Below, one piece after another: positions 1-11,800 of a DNA stretch of 64,000 nucleotides (the stretch's first letter is position 1; every line of letters begins with the position of its first letter). Origin of the DNA: Trema orientale (lineage: Eukaryota > Streptophyta > Magnoliopsida > Rosales > Cannabaceae); contig JXTC01000306.1 of NCBI GenBank assembly GCA_002914845.1, forward strand, positions 205,523 to 269,522, in the 5' to 3' direction. The notes under the pieces are model-generated. The model searched no databases and was not told the DNA's origin. It was given only the letters and a program-made list of their open reading frames with translations. The translations under genes were made by a program, and so were the position numbers.

Positions 1-2647
1 CAGACGAGAGCAATGAGATAATTAATGATAGTAACCAATGAACAACTCCAAAAATTCACTTCGAAAAGGAAATTTCTTTTAAAAAGTTGTACACTACACA
101 CTACAAAATGGGAGAACCTTTCCTAATTAAGCATTCAAGCTCAGTGATGCTCGTGCCTCTTTTTATGGCCTAAAGATTAGTAAGATGAGACTTCTTCGAT
201 CATAATATATATGAACTTAATTTGTCTCTCAGACTCTCACTAGTGAATTTCATCTACATACAGACTATATAGAATAAAAACTTACTCAAAAGTGAAAATG
301 GAGCCGATTTGATAGTTGATTCAGTTCCATGCATATAAAAAATGATAAAGATATTTTTGTCGTGTTTAAGAAAAGTAGCTGGGGGTTGGAACAGCATTAA
401 AACTTATCGGAATAATTATTGCTGCTGAGACCCACCGACCCAATAATCAAACCTAATTAACTTAACCCCCTTGGATTAATGTGATATAGACCAATTATAT
501 CCCAGTCAAAGATGCAAAAAAGGTCTATACTTTATGGATTAATCAACTACCATTTATATGTCATCTATAGCCAAGTGCAATTAACATCTTTCAAGTGATT
601 TTATTGAGGCTTGAATTTGGACCACGGGAGAGTGTAAACGACCAAATGAGCTAGCTTGCAAAGACAAAAGTCCTTAAAATTAACTATGCCTTTGTATTGC
701 TAACCTTCCCAACAACATATCAAATGGTTAGGCCCTACCTTATCCAAGGCAGCACAATAAGACAAACAGTTCTCAAAGTCTTAATCTGACATTAACTGTT
801 TCAAGTAATATGATCCCAAACCATTGAACATGATGATAATAACCCATTAATGTAAATTTTGACATTAAATCATGCTTGCTAAATCCACTTGTACTATTCT
901 TGTGTTTCACTACTTTTAAGTCTTGCGGACGCCTTGCCGACTCCACATGATGAATTTTTTCCTTAAAGCCCCGCTTTTTCGCTTTTCATATGGTTTTGGT
1001 TGTGCAATAATAGATTGAGACTAACTCATTTTATATGCTTTTAACTAAAACAATACTATTTATCACAATGTACAAGATAAATGCTCAGTTTCTCATAACA
1101 TATATGGTGATCAAAGTAAGCATAAGGAAATAAAGAGAGGCAATTAATTTCAGCTGATTTACCAAAAACAAGGCACCCATTAAAGGAGAGCTTTATCTAG
1201 CATTTGAAAAAGCAGATAGTGATAAAGACTAACTTGAAATGGTGCACATGCATATGAAAGAAGAAAGAGATGTAAATCTTGAAGGCATATATATATATAT
1301 ATATCTGAAAGCTTAGAATAACAATGCATTTTGGCTAATATCACAGAAAAGGTTTCAAGAACAAAAGGAAAGATAATTTGGAACTTTTCGATGGACCACA
1401 GCTGTGTATATAATTGTACCAGAAGAGTTATCTTTCTATTATCAATACAGATCAGATTGCTACTGTTTGATGCAGAACATACATATGTTAAGTTAGGGGC
1501 TTCACTTATTGGGTCAGGAGGAGCCTAAAAATCTGAGATAGAAAATTTTTAGGAATCAAAAGCTGAGCCTGATAGAGCATGTGGACGGAGGCCCACTATT
1601 GCAGAAAAGCACTAATTATAATTAAAAAGAAGGGGGGAAAAAAGTGGAATAAAGAACTCTCAAGTCTTAAATCTTTTTTTATGTGGATCACGTCACAAAA
1701 AGCTCAAGTTTTTGTGCCTATGAATTAATGAATCTTCTCAACAATGCCAATCCTACACACATTATTTTTAACCATTTTGTTTATGAGACTTAAAAATACT
1801 GGATGAACAAAATGAAAAGGGTATGTTTCAAAGTTAGAATGCCAACTTTCGGTACCTATTAGGCAATCTAGATTAAGATTCATTGTTTTGCAAGGCATTC
1901 TTTGGTCGGCAAATTCTCTCGGAGAAAGCCAAAACCTTAGTATGTACACCAAATGAGAATGACATTTCACCTGTTTTAAAAAACACTAACTGATGTGGTT
2001 AAGTCTCATGATCAATATGATTTCATTTCTTTAAGCCATGATTTTCAGTAATCTAAGTTCCAAGCTTTCAATCATGATCTTTTGGGACAATTAAGGTTAG
2101 TTTTTGATGAGTCGGTCTATGCCAAATACCAAGACAAATTAAGATATAGGATTAGGCTAATATCACATCTTGATCACAACTAATTAACCAAACCAAAAAC
2201 TAATTGTATTCTAATTGAGAACATGTAAAGTGGGGGCCTCCATTGAGGTTACTTGGCTCGCATCCAAGCTAACGGTCGAATGTGGGAGAATCCAATGGAT
2301 GATGGGTTAGGTGTGGAAAAGGAAACTTGAAGTTGATATTTTTGTTTTTATCTTTTTTCTTTGTTCATATTACATTTCTTCCGGAGGAAGATGGGTGTTT
2401 AAACAAACCTTACAAAGAAATCATTTATTTAATCCTTTACTTTCGTTTTATTGTGTAGTTTGCTTGACTTGTATTTTACCACAATCAATTTCCAAGCAAT
2501 CTGTTCAAATAGAGAGATAAGTAAGGCTTTTAATTATTGTCACTTTTAAGCGACCTGAATTAAAGTTAACAATAGTTTATATACTCTCTTATTTGCCTTT
2601 TCTATCGTTAAACTTCTCTTTTCATTTTGATTTGAGCGGTCAAGTCA
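1..2647. other. Intergenic, no gene seen
   Basis: This stretch is AT-rich, with only short open frames (the longest is about 80 codons) that match no family I recognise. A short (AT)n run lies near 1288-1305. I see no tRNA, rRNA or microRNA hairpin and no exon-like run with matching splice sites. Confidence 0.6.
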
Positions 2648-2660
2648 CAAACAAAACAAG

Positions 2661-3168
2661 TTTTTTTTTTTAGAAGGTAAAGTTTTCATTAAATTTAAAT
2701 AAGGGTTATACTAGCAAACCGGATTACATAAAACATCTTACAATGAAAATCAGGAAATCAGTTCATAAAAAATCTCAGAGCAAAGACAGTCTATGTCAAC
2801 GATATTGGATAAAAACTCTATGAATAATGTATTAGAGGACTTCAATGGCTTTTGATTTTTTACTATCCGAAATAGCACTTCTAGATATGCGATAATAATA
2901 AACTTTCTAGATCTTAATCATAAATATACAAATATAACTACATTATTAAAAAAAACATCAATAAAAACCAAAAATACCATAGATCTAAATTTAGATCTAG
3001 GTGGATAACTACCTTCACAAATAGAATGATTATTTAAAAATAAAAGCAAGTATGAGAAAATAAAAAACAAGAATAAACAATCCGAAGAGGGGAAAGATCG
3101 TAGAAGGAAAGTACCTGCTAAACTCTTCAAAGATAGGGAGAAAAGAAAAGTATTTTTGAAATTAAACT
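2661..3168 (-). mobile_element. Non-LTR retroposon: 5'-truncated LINE tail or SINE
   Basis: Read on the minus strand, the segment ends in a poly-A tract (poly-T at 2661-2671) after an AT-rich stretch like a plant L1 3' UTR. It is flanked by a near-perfect 13-bp direct repeat, CAAACAAAACAAG at 2648-2660 and CAAACGAAACAAG at 3169-3181, which I take as the target-site duplication. No reverse transcriptase or endonuclease motif remains. A 5'-truncated LINE is my first choice. A SINE is less likely because I see no tRNA-like A and B boxes. Confidence 0.5.
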
Positions 3169-3181
3169 CAAACGAAACAAG

Positions 3182-4743
3182 TTTTTTGAAAAGGAAAAAT
3201 AGTATAAATTAGAGTATAGAAAATAACTGTTATGAATAATTAATTAGGTCTCATATGTGATACTCGTCTAAATTGTCTTTCACCTAGTAGATATAAATAA
3301 AAATAAGTAGCTTTCCATGCTTTCCAAGAGATTTATGGAAGTACTTAATTTTTTTTTATTTTTTTTTTCCCGTTGGGAACTTTTATTATTTTTTTTAAAA
3401 AGGAAAATTATTGGCAGAATTGTAAGAAGAAGCTAAAGAACCAATGAGAAATGGAGCCAGAATGGGTGTTTGGGAGCTGGGAAAAGTTCCATAGAGGTAA
3501 GAGAGTAAATAAACTAGGAGACCATGTGAAGGAGGGCCCAAAAAGGCTGCCTTTGTTACTCAATGCATTGTTTGATTGTGGCTATCGCTTTCGGCAGAAT
3601 TTGTCTTAAAAACTCTATATTCACTCGCCACTTACCCATTCCGGCTTCTCCATAATAAGTTATTAACTTAAAATGACACTATTTTTTCTATTAATTTTCT
3701 TTTCTTTTTCTCTTCTAAGAATGGTTAGCATTTATTTCTCTATTCTATTATTTTTTTTAAAAAAATTATTTTACTCAATGGGGGCACAAGCCACAAAGTC
3801 ATTTGCATTCATTCATCAAGTTCAATTTAAAAAACAATAATTAAAAAAAAAAACATAAAAGCTTACATGAATCTCGGGAAGGCACTTGCTTTTGCTAGGC
3901 AGCTATCATTCTACAAATACCACGCTTACCTTTAGTTTTTAATCTTTATTTTGGAGTCCAAGATACTCATTTTATATACTCTTACGCCGTTATTACCAAT
4001 ATAAATTCATATACATAGCAAATTTTCATAACTCCCAAATTAAATTAAAGATAACAATTCACAATCCTAAATAAAAAGAGAATTTTTTGGGATTAAAACT
4101 TCATAATAAATAGTCTATCTTTTTTCCCTTTTTTTTTTTTTTTTCCGAATGATGATGTATTTGTGTATTCTCTATCGAGTTGTTTTGTTTATAGGTTAAG
4201 ATAGTTTATTCAAGAATTAGAGTTGATTTAATAATAGTTCTCGTCTCATTTTGCGGATTCTATATATAATTATTTAACGAGTGGTATACCTTTAAAGTAG
4301 ATAATCAACTTTTTTAAATGAAGAAAAAAATGAAGTAATAGAGATCTATTAAAGGAATTTGATTTTCCTTTTCCTAAATAAAAACTCTGTACGGAATAAC
4401 TTTGTAACATAAAGAATTAAAACATTTTCCATTAATACAAGACATTAATATTTGGATACGATTTTATTTATTATTTTCAAAAATAGGAAAAAGACAAGTA
4501 CAAAGACAGTTGGAAATACGGTAACAACAAGTGTACGGTTAGACACAGAAGCATGGCATAAGAAGCAGTGGAAAACATAAGCAAAAAAAAAAAAAAAAAA
4601 AAAAAAAACAGAAAAAAAAAGAGCACAAAACAAAAAAAAACAAAAACAAAAACAAAATGTCGGTAAGAGCAATAAGAAAATTCCATATGGTTGAGGTATT
4701 TCATCAAACTATATTTGAATGAATTCTCAGTAAAACAGAACAA
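3182..4743. other. Intergenic, low-complexity
   Basis: AT-rich sequence with several long poly-A/T tracts (about 3350, 4130 and 4584-4609). The antisense open frames over the poly-A runs are Phe-rich translations of low-complexity DNA. A slightly more GC-balanced patch at about 3415-3600 has no recognisable coding or hairpin signal. Confidence 0.5.
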
Positions 4744-4749
4744 ACTCAC

Positions 4750-5195
4750 TTCTCCACCACGCTGGGATCTGGGCACTCGTAAAGTGTGCGGCTCCTTTTT
4801 CACAGCTAGAGCTGTCTCTTCCAGATCCGCCCATAGTTTCTTCCGAGCCTCAAACCGATCAAGCCCACTAACGTTATCAGAGTATCATTCCCAAATTAGA
4901 GACAACATAACACAAACAGGTGTATACGTTATCAGAGTATCATTCCCAAATTAGAGACAACATAACACAAACAGGTGTACTCAATATAATCCCGTACAAA
5001 TACATAACAAGCCTGAAAAATAAACACAAAAACAAAAAAAAAATACCAGTACAGTCCGGCAACATTGTTAAGCGTTCCATCCTTGTTCATCACATTAAGT
5101 ATCGGAAGACCAAGCTTTCTAGCAAGATTATAATCATTATGATCATGTCCCGGACTTATCTTCAACACACCAGTCCCAAAATCTTTGTCAACAAG
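4750..5195 (-). pseudogene. Two-exon fragment of an organelle-type valyl-tRNA synthetase gene
   Basis: Two exons on the minus strand encode class I valine--tRNA ligase. Exon A (5195-5047, acceptor CAG, donor GT) reads LVDKDFGTGVLKISPGHDHN and continues to NVAGLY. Exon B (4867-4750, donor GTGAGT) reads GLDRFEARKKLWADLEETAL and continues to RVPRSQRGGE. The codon split between them (TG|T) gives the Cys expected in this family. The stretch lies in the catalytic/editing region. A complete enzyme is about 1000 residues, so only about 9% is present. No upstream exon occurs before the kinesin promoter and I find none downstream. The frame is open in both exons and the intron is kept, so this is a DNA-level copy and not a processed pseudogene. 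It could be a captured or segmentally duplicated piece, and is almost certainly non-functional as a synthetase. Confidence 0.85.
4871..4980. repeat. Tandem duplication, 2 x 55 bp
   Basis: Units 4871-4925 and 4926-4980 both begin ACGTTATCAG and differ only at the last base. They lie within the intron of the valyl-tRNA synthetase fragment, directly next to the acceptor of exon B. Near identity implies a recent duplication. Confidence 0.95.
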
Positions 5196-5220
5196 CTGCC
5201 AAACAACAATAATCAGTTAA

Positions 5221-5830
5221 TAATATCAGGTGATTTATCTATTACTTTNAAAAAAAAAAAAAAAAAAAAAAAAACGAAAAAAAAGAAAATACACAGAGAG
5301 CAAAAAGTGATGGAGGAGGTTGGACCAAGAGGGGCAAAATGGGAAAGGTTGGTGGAAAGGTCTTCCACCAACACCATCACCCAAGACTAACACCGCCACC
5401 CCAATGGGTTCTGGTCAGTAAGCGAGTGAGGTGTGTGAGCATTGGAGAATAAGGGAAAAAAGTCATAATGTGGGCTTCTATTTCTAACTTCTACTACTAC
5501 TACTGGTAGTATTAGTATTAGTTCTAGAACAAGAAGAAGAAGCTCCTTCATTTCTCTTTAAGTTTTTATTACTATTACTCTACTCTTCTTCTTCTTCTTC
5601 TTCTACTTTAAATCACTCCTTAAACCCCAACCAGGCAACCACATAGACCCATCTCTCTATGTTAAACCCTCTTGGTTGGTCTGTTGCTGCTTCGTTTTCT
5701 TCATCAAAATCTCGAGTGCCCAGATAATAGAATCAAGTTTCTGATAGAATTAAGCATTTTTCTCAGTACCCTTCTCTCTCTTTTGCTTAGTTTCTCATCT
5801 GGGTGTCTTTGTTTATGAGCTTAACGAGTC
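5221..5830 (+). promoter_or_regulatory. Kinesin gene 5' region and probable 5' UTR
   Basis: A poly-A tract with one N (5250-5274) is followed by a more GC-balanced stretch containing a (TTC)n run (about 5586-5604), typical of plant 5' leaders. The start codon at 5831 is the first ATG in frame with the motor domain. I see no clear TATA box, so the transcription start cannot be placed. Confidence 0.4.
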
Positions 5831-8800
5831 ATGGAATCATCGGAGAACTGTTCTGTTAAGGTTGCCGTACACGTTCGGCCTCTCATTGGCGATGAACGCC
5901 TCCAAGGTTGTAAAGAATGTGTTTTTGTCACACTCGGAAAGCCTCAGGTTCTACTCTGAACTAACTCTTCTTTGTTTTCTTTGGAAAGTTAATTGTGGCA
6001 GCTGAAAGGTTCCTTTGTCTGCACCATTAAGATTTGCTTCAATGCATTTGAAAAGAATGATAAGGCTCCCAGAGATTAATTGAGTCTAGAACAATAATAA
6101 AGCAATAGCCTAGAAACAAAAGCTTTTTAATTAGTTTTTGCTTAGTCTTGCTTTTATAACTTATATAATGTGGGTGAAGACTCTAATGATAAGATATCTC
6201 TCTAACCTCACCTTGTTGACTTATTATAGAACATGATATGTTATAAAATTGAATTAATTTCCAAACCTAGAGACGTTATTGATGTGTTAAATTAACACAA
6301 TATGTGTGTTCACATTGAGAAGCTGAAATTCAACCAAAGTTCTTCACAATTGAATGAGTTGCACAATCTATTATTCTTTTGGGTACTAACTATTTTTTCG
6401 AAGGCAATGATTTGTGTTTCCGAGTTTTTGTCACTTATGATATGAACTTTGTTGATCATGGTGTAGGTACAAATTGGCACACATTCCTTTACTTTTGACC
6501 ATGTCTATGGGAGTGGTGGAGCTGCATCATCTTCCATGTTTGAAGAATGCATTGCCCCACTTGTGGATGGTTTATTCCAAGGATACAATGCCACTGTGCT
6601 TGCTTATGGTCAGGTAACGTCTAATCCTACACAATCTGCATCGCAAATGAACAGGATTTCTTGTGCGGTATTATTATTAATATGTACATTTGGTGCAGAC
6701 GGGATCGGGGAAAACATATACCATGGGGACTGGTTCCAAAGATGTTAGCCACACAGGGCTGATTCCTCAAGCTATGAATGCACTCTTCAGCAAGATTGAG
6801 ACATTAAAGCATCAAACAGAATTCCAATTGCACGTTTCCTTCATTGAGGTACATCTATTACACTGTTCACCCTTTTTTTGAGTTTTGAGTATATGCATAT
6901 AGATATGCTCCCAGCCATGTGTTCAAAAATTGTAAGCTGATAATTTTGTACCTAAAAAACTTACGGAATGAGCCAAAGGAGATGAACCAGGTAAAAAAGA
7001 ACATATCGGCACTTTTGTTTAATACTATAGTTAAATGCGCTAAGCATATAATACCCCCAAACATGTTTGAGAAGGTATAAAATGGTTACTTGATACTCAA
7101 TAGCAAACCTTCTAAGGAAATCTCCACATAAAACAGTAATTGAACTGGCAAGCCTGGTACAGTGGCTTGGTCATCTGATTCCTGTTCTGATTCTCTGTAT
7201 CTATGTTGTACTGTATCCTTACAAACAAATTAATACCAGCTTTGATTGTGAAGATCTTGAAGGAAGAAGTGAGAGACTTACTGGATTCTGTATCTCTGAA
7301 CAAAGTGGAGAATGTTAATGGACTTACTGGTAAAGTTACTACTCCAGGGAGACAGCCCATACAAATTCGGGAAACATCAAATGGAGCAATAACACTAGCT
7401 GGATCAACCGAAATTTCTGTTAGAACTTTACAAGAAATGGCTGCTTGCTTGGAGCAAGGATCATTAAGCAGAGCAACTGGAAGTACTAACATGAACAATC
7501 AGTCGAGGTAAATCGCCATATCTGTCTTTGTATGGTATATTAGTGATGTAGGATAAGATGAGAATTTAGAAAGAGAATAGGTAGAAGAGCAAGGGGTGAT
7601 AGAATTTAGGCAGAAACAGATGAATGGGTAGAAGAGCAATAGAAAAGCAAGATAAGAACTCAGAGAGAGAGATCCATAAGAGGAGAAAANNNNNNNNNNN
7701 NNNNNNNNNNNNNNNNNNNNNNNNNNNNNNNNNNNNNNNNNNNNNNNNNNNNNNNNNNNNNNNNNNNNNNNNNNNNNNNNNNNNNNNNNNNNNNNNNNNN
7801 NNNNNNNNNNNNNNNNNNNNNNNNNNNNNNNNNNNNNNNNNNNNNNNNNNNNNNNNNNNNNNNNNNNNNNNNNNNNNNNNNNNNNNNNNNNNNNNNNNNN
7901 NNNNNNNNNNNNNNNNNNNNNNNNNNNNNNNNNNNNNNNNNNNNNNNNNNNNNNNNNNNNNNNNNNNNNNNNNNNNNNNNNNNNNNNNNNNNNNNNNNNN
8001 NNNNNNNNNNNNNNNNNNNNNNNNNNNNNNNNNNNNNNNNNNNNNNNNNNNNNNNNNNNNNNNNNNNNNNNNNNNNNNNNNNNNNNNNNNNNNNNNNNNN
8101 NNNNNNNNNNNNNNNNNNNNNNNNNNNNNNNNNNNNNNNNNNNNNNNNNNNNNNNNNNNNNNNNNNNNNNNNNNNNNNNNNNNNNNNNNNNNNNNNNNNN
8201 NNNNNNNNNNNNNNNNNNNNNNNNNNNNNNNNNNNNNNNNNNNNNNNNNNNNNNNNNNNNNNNNNNNNNNNNNNNNNNNNNNNNNNNNNNNNNNNNNNNN
8301 NNNNNNNNNNNNNNNNNNNNNNNNNNNNNNNNNNNAATCTAGTTACCCAAAATTAAATAATACCTAATAATAAATCTAAATAATAATAATAATCTAATTT
8401 CCTAATATAATATATTCCATGTCTACATCAATTAGTTTGTGCTGACCGGTAGATCATTTTGATCCTCGGATATTTTTAGTAACTGAAGCTTCATTTTTCT
8501 AGTGATTGGTAGGTCTTTGTTTTCAAATTGTAGTTACAGTCATGGGTGTGAATACAATATATTCATGGTCCAATGTTATTTTTCTTATAAACCTTTCAAT
8601 TTATATAATTTGTCATGATTATGAACGAGTGTAAACAAGATGTTCTTTCTCTGAATATGCTAGTGAATTGATAAATCTGAATGCAAGGAAATGATTATCA
8701 TGGTTACAATTTAAAGAGTGACTTTTCTCTGCCTATTATGACATGGTTTCTATTTGGATGTTTGTACTAGTCGGTCACACGCCATCTTCACAATCACATT

Positions 8801-11800
8801 AGAACAGATGCGAAAAATCCATTCAGTTTTTCCTGGGAATGAGACTACAGATGAGGACATGGGTCAAGAATATTTTTGTGCAAAGCTCCATTTAGTAGAT
8901 CTTGCTGGATCTGAACGAGCTAAAAGAACAGGTTCTGATGGTCTTCGTCTGAGAGAAGGTTGATGAATATGCTTATGCATCTATTCCTAGTTGCCATTTT
9001 TGAAAAAACAATTTAAACTTCATCTGATATGCACAGGTATACACATTAACAAGGGACTTCTAGCTCTTGGAAATGTCATTAGCGCACTAGGGGATGATAA
9101 AAAGCGGAAAGAGTGTGTTCACGTTCCTTATCGAGATAGTAAACTAACTCGACTCTTGCAGGTTAGTTTAAGATTATAATTGTCAGGTGTTATGCCTGAG
9201 ACATAATTTTTGCAGAATTTTGAATTTCACGTTTCGATGTTGACATTGCAATCTGACTATCATAGATGGCGCTAAAACAAGATTTTGTTAAGCTATGACT
9301 AATTTAGATCACAATCTGTTCTTTTTTAATAAGTGCACCTTAATAAAATGAAGAGATCATACACAAATTGAATGATAACTTCTTTTTCAAAATTTATTAC
9401 TTGGTAATTTCTTTTCAACTCTGTTAATGTATATTCTTTTAATTATTATCTTGAAAAAATATGTTTTAGTAAACTAATATACTATATAACCATGTAAATT
9501 TCATTTTTTAACTTGATTTAACTTCTACTCGTTCTGAGATGGATTCACTTGTGCCTTGTGACAGGACTCACTTGGTGGAAACAGCAAGACTGTCATGATA
9601 GGTAATCTTTTAACTGATTGTTTGGTTGTTAAATGATCCGTCGAATGACATTAATGACTGGAGCCTTAGCTAATTCATGTCTTTTCTTGTAAATTAGTCT
9701 AATAGAGGTGACATAAAATTGTCACGTTTCTGCTTTCAAACAAGATAATAAGCATGAATCCTTTTTTTGAGCTATATATCATTTCCTTATCTGGTCTCAT
9801 TTAATGAAATACCAATGGGCTTTGTATGCCTGTTAGACATGATATTGTCTCCCCTTATAGATTTTCCTTTTCTAATCTAGTCTCATGTTCTTGACCATCT
9901 TACTGATTTAATATCCTCTGTAAAGAATGATGTTTTTTTTTCTTGACGTCTTCATTTGGGTCTGGAGCCTGTTGATGTTTGAATTCTTTTGTGCTTCTCT
10001 TGTAAACTATAAAATTTGCTATTCCTCCAGCTTGCATTAGTCCTGCTGACATTAATACTGAGGAAACACTCAACACTCTCAAATACGCAAATCGTGCTCG
10101 CAATATCCAGAACAAGCCTGTTGTAAGTTTATCAGATGGCTCTCTTGCTGTTATTTTTAAAAATTCACCTCAATGTGCTGGACAGTTGATTTCATTCGAA
10201 TCTTAAATATATCCAATACGACGAAAGCATTTTACTTTCTTGTGTAGGCTAATAGAGATTTAATATCCAACGAAATGCAAAAGATGCGACAGCAGCTAGA
10301 ATTCTTACAAGCAGAGCTATGTGCTCGTGGGGGAGCAGTTCCTTCAGATGAAGTGCAGGTATTTATTTATAAAACTTCTTTTACTTGGACTTAGTTGTTT
10401 CTGCATTGGCTTCAAAGAAAGCGAATTTTGTTTGATGGTGTACTGCTGCTACCCTAGGTTCTTAGGGAAAGGATTTCTTGCCTTGAAGCAACCAATTTGG
10501 ACCTTTCTCGCGAACTTCATGAATATCGCAGCAGACGCGCTGTTGTGGGGCAATTTGAAGCAGATGCTCAAGTATGTTGACTAAACTAATTCATCTTCAT
10601 TAGCAAAAAGAAAAGTATGCTGACTAAACCCTAGTTGCTTTCTGTACAATATTCTTAAAAAGAAATTTTTGTCATGGTACCTCTCTCTCTCTCTCTCTCT
10701 CTTTATTTTTTTATTATTTATTTATTTATTTTTTTTTGAGAATCTTCCTCTACTTGTATGGGTGAGAAATTGATTTCTTTGATACCTTCAAACGGTCACT
10801 ACATGCATGATATTTTTTCTTCTTTATCTTCTTTCTTTTTCCTATTTCGCAGGATGGCCATGTTTCTTTTACAAAGAATGATGGACTTAAGAGGGGTTTT
10901 CAGAGTATTGATTCTTCTGATTACGAGATGGGTGAAATCATGTCAGGTAAAAGTTAAAACATTGATTTGGGTCTAGGCTTATTTGGAACTCTTTAGATTG
11001 ATGATGTTAACTGAGGGTTGAGGAAGCTTTTAATCCATTTCCCGTACCCCAATGATAGGCTAGTTCTTTCTTCCTTTTTTTGTTTTGTTTTGTTTTTTTT
11101 TTTTTGTGTGTGGGAGTGGGGGTGAGCATTAACGTCATCGGCATTATTCACAAACTCTACAGGTGAAAATTCCAGGGAGATTGATGTTGCAACAAAAGAA
11201 CGGGAGCATGAATATTTGCAGAATACAATGGATAAGGAGTTGAATGAGTTAAACAAACGTTTGGAGCAAAAAGAGGTTTGATTTTTGTTGTAGATCTATT
11301 GGTTATGCTAGCAGGCTTCAACTTAAAAAGAAGAAAAGACTTCAGCAATTAAACTTTTTATTCACCATGTTAGTTGTTACCAAATAAATTTCAAGGCAGT
11401 GTAGAAATTATTATTTTTTATAGCATGTTCTTTAGGTGTCCGCAAAACATCAAGGCATGATGACATAGATGGTATTCCTTGACCTACTATGTTCAGCAGG
11501 ATAATGCTTGGGATCCCACCTTAGTTTATCATTTTTTTAATACTACTTGATGTGGCAAATAAGTTGTCACAATTCAACTGGTAAATTGATATTTACCACA
11601 AATAGGATGAAAGCTATTCATCACTTATATGGTGACAAATCATAAACCACATCGGGTGGTATTAAAAAAGTGGGATATGAGGTGGGATGTTTAATATTAT
11701 TTATGTTCTGCATTACCTCTCTTCTCTGTTACGAAGCTAGCAGAAGACAGTTGAAGTTGCATTACTTGGCACTTGAATAATCATAGTTGCATATTGGGGC

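Noticed and set aside
1725-1970. 81-codon minus-strand frame with no low complexity
   Set aside because: No domain, splice partner or codon signal I can recognise. Not strong enough to call a gene.
3415-3600. GC-balanced patch that might be a microRNA or non-coding RNA locus
   Set aside because: I looked for known plant microRNA words and for a long hairpin by eye and found neither.
4445-4803. Minus-strand Phe-rich frames
   Set aside because: Translation of poly-A/T tracts. The only real coding signal is the adjoining synthetase exon.
7624-8367. 247-codon open frame on the plus strand
   Set aside because: It exists only because the 646 Ns are read as open. The real gene has an intron here.
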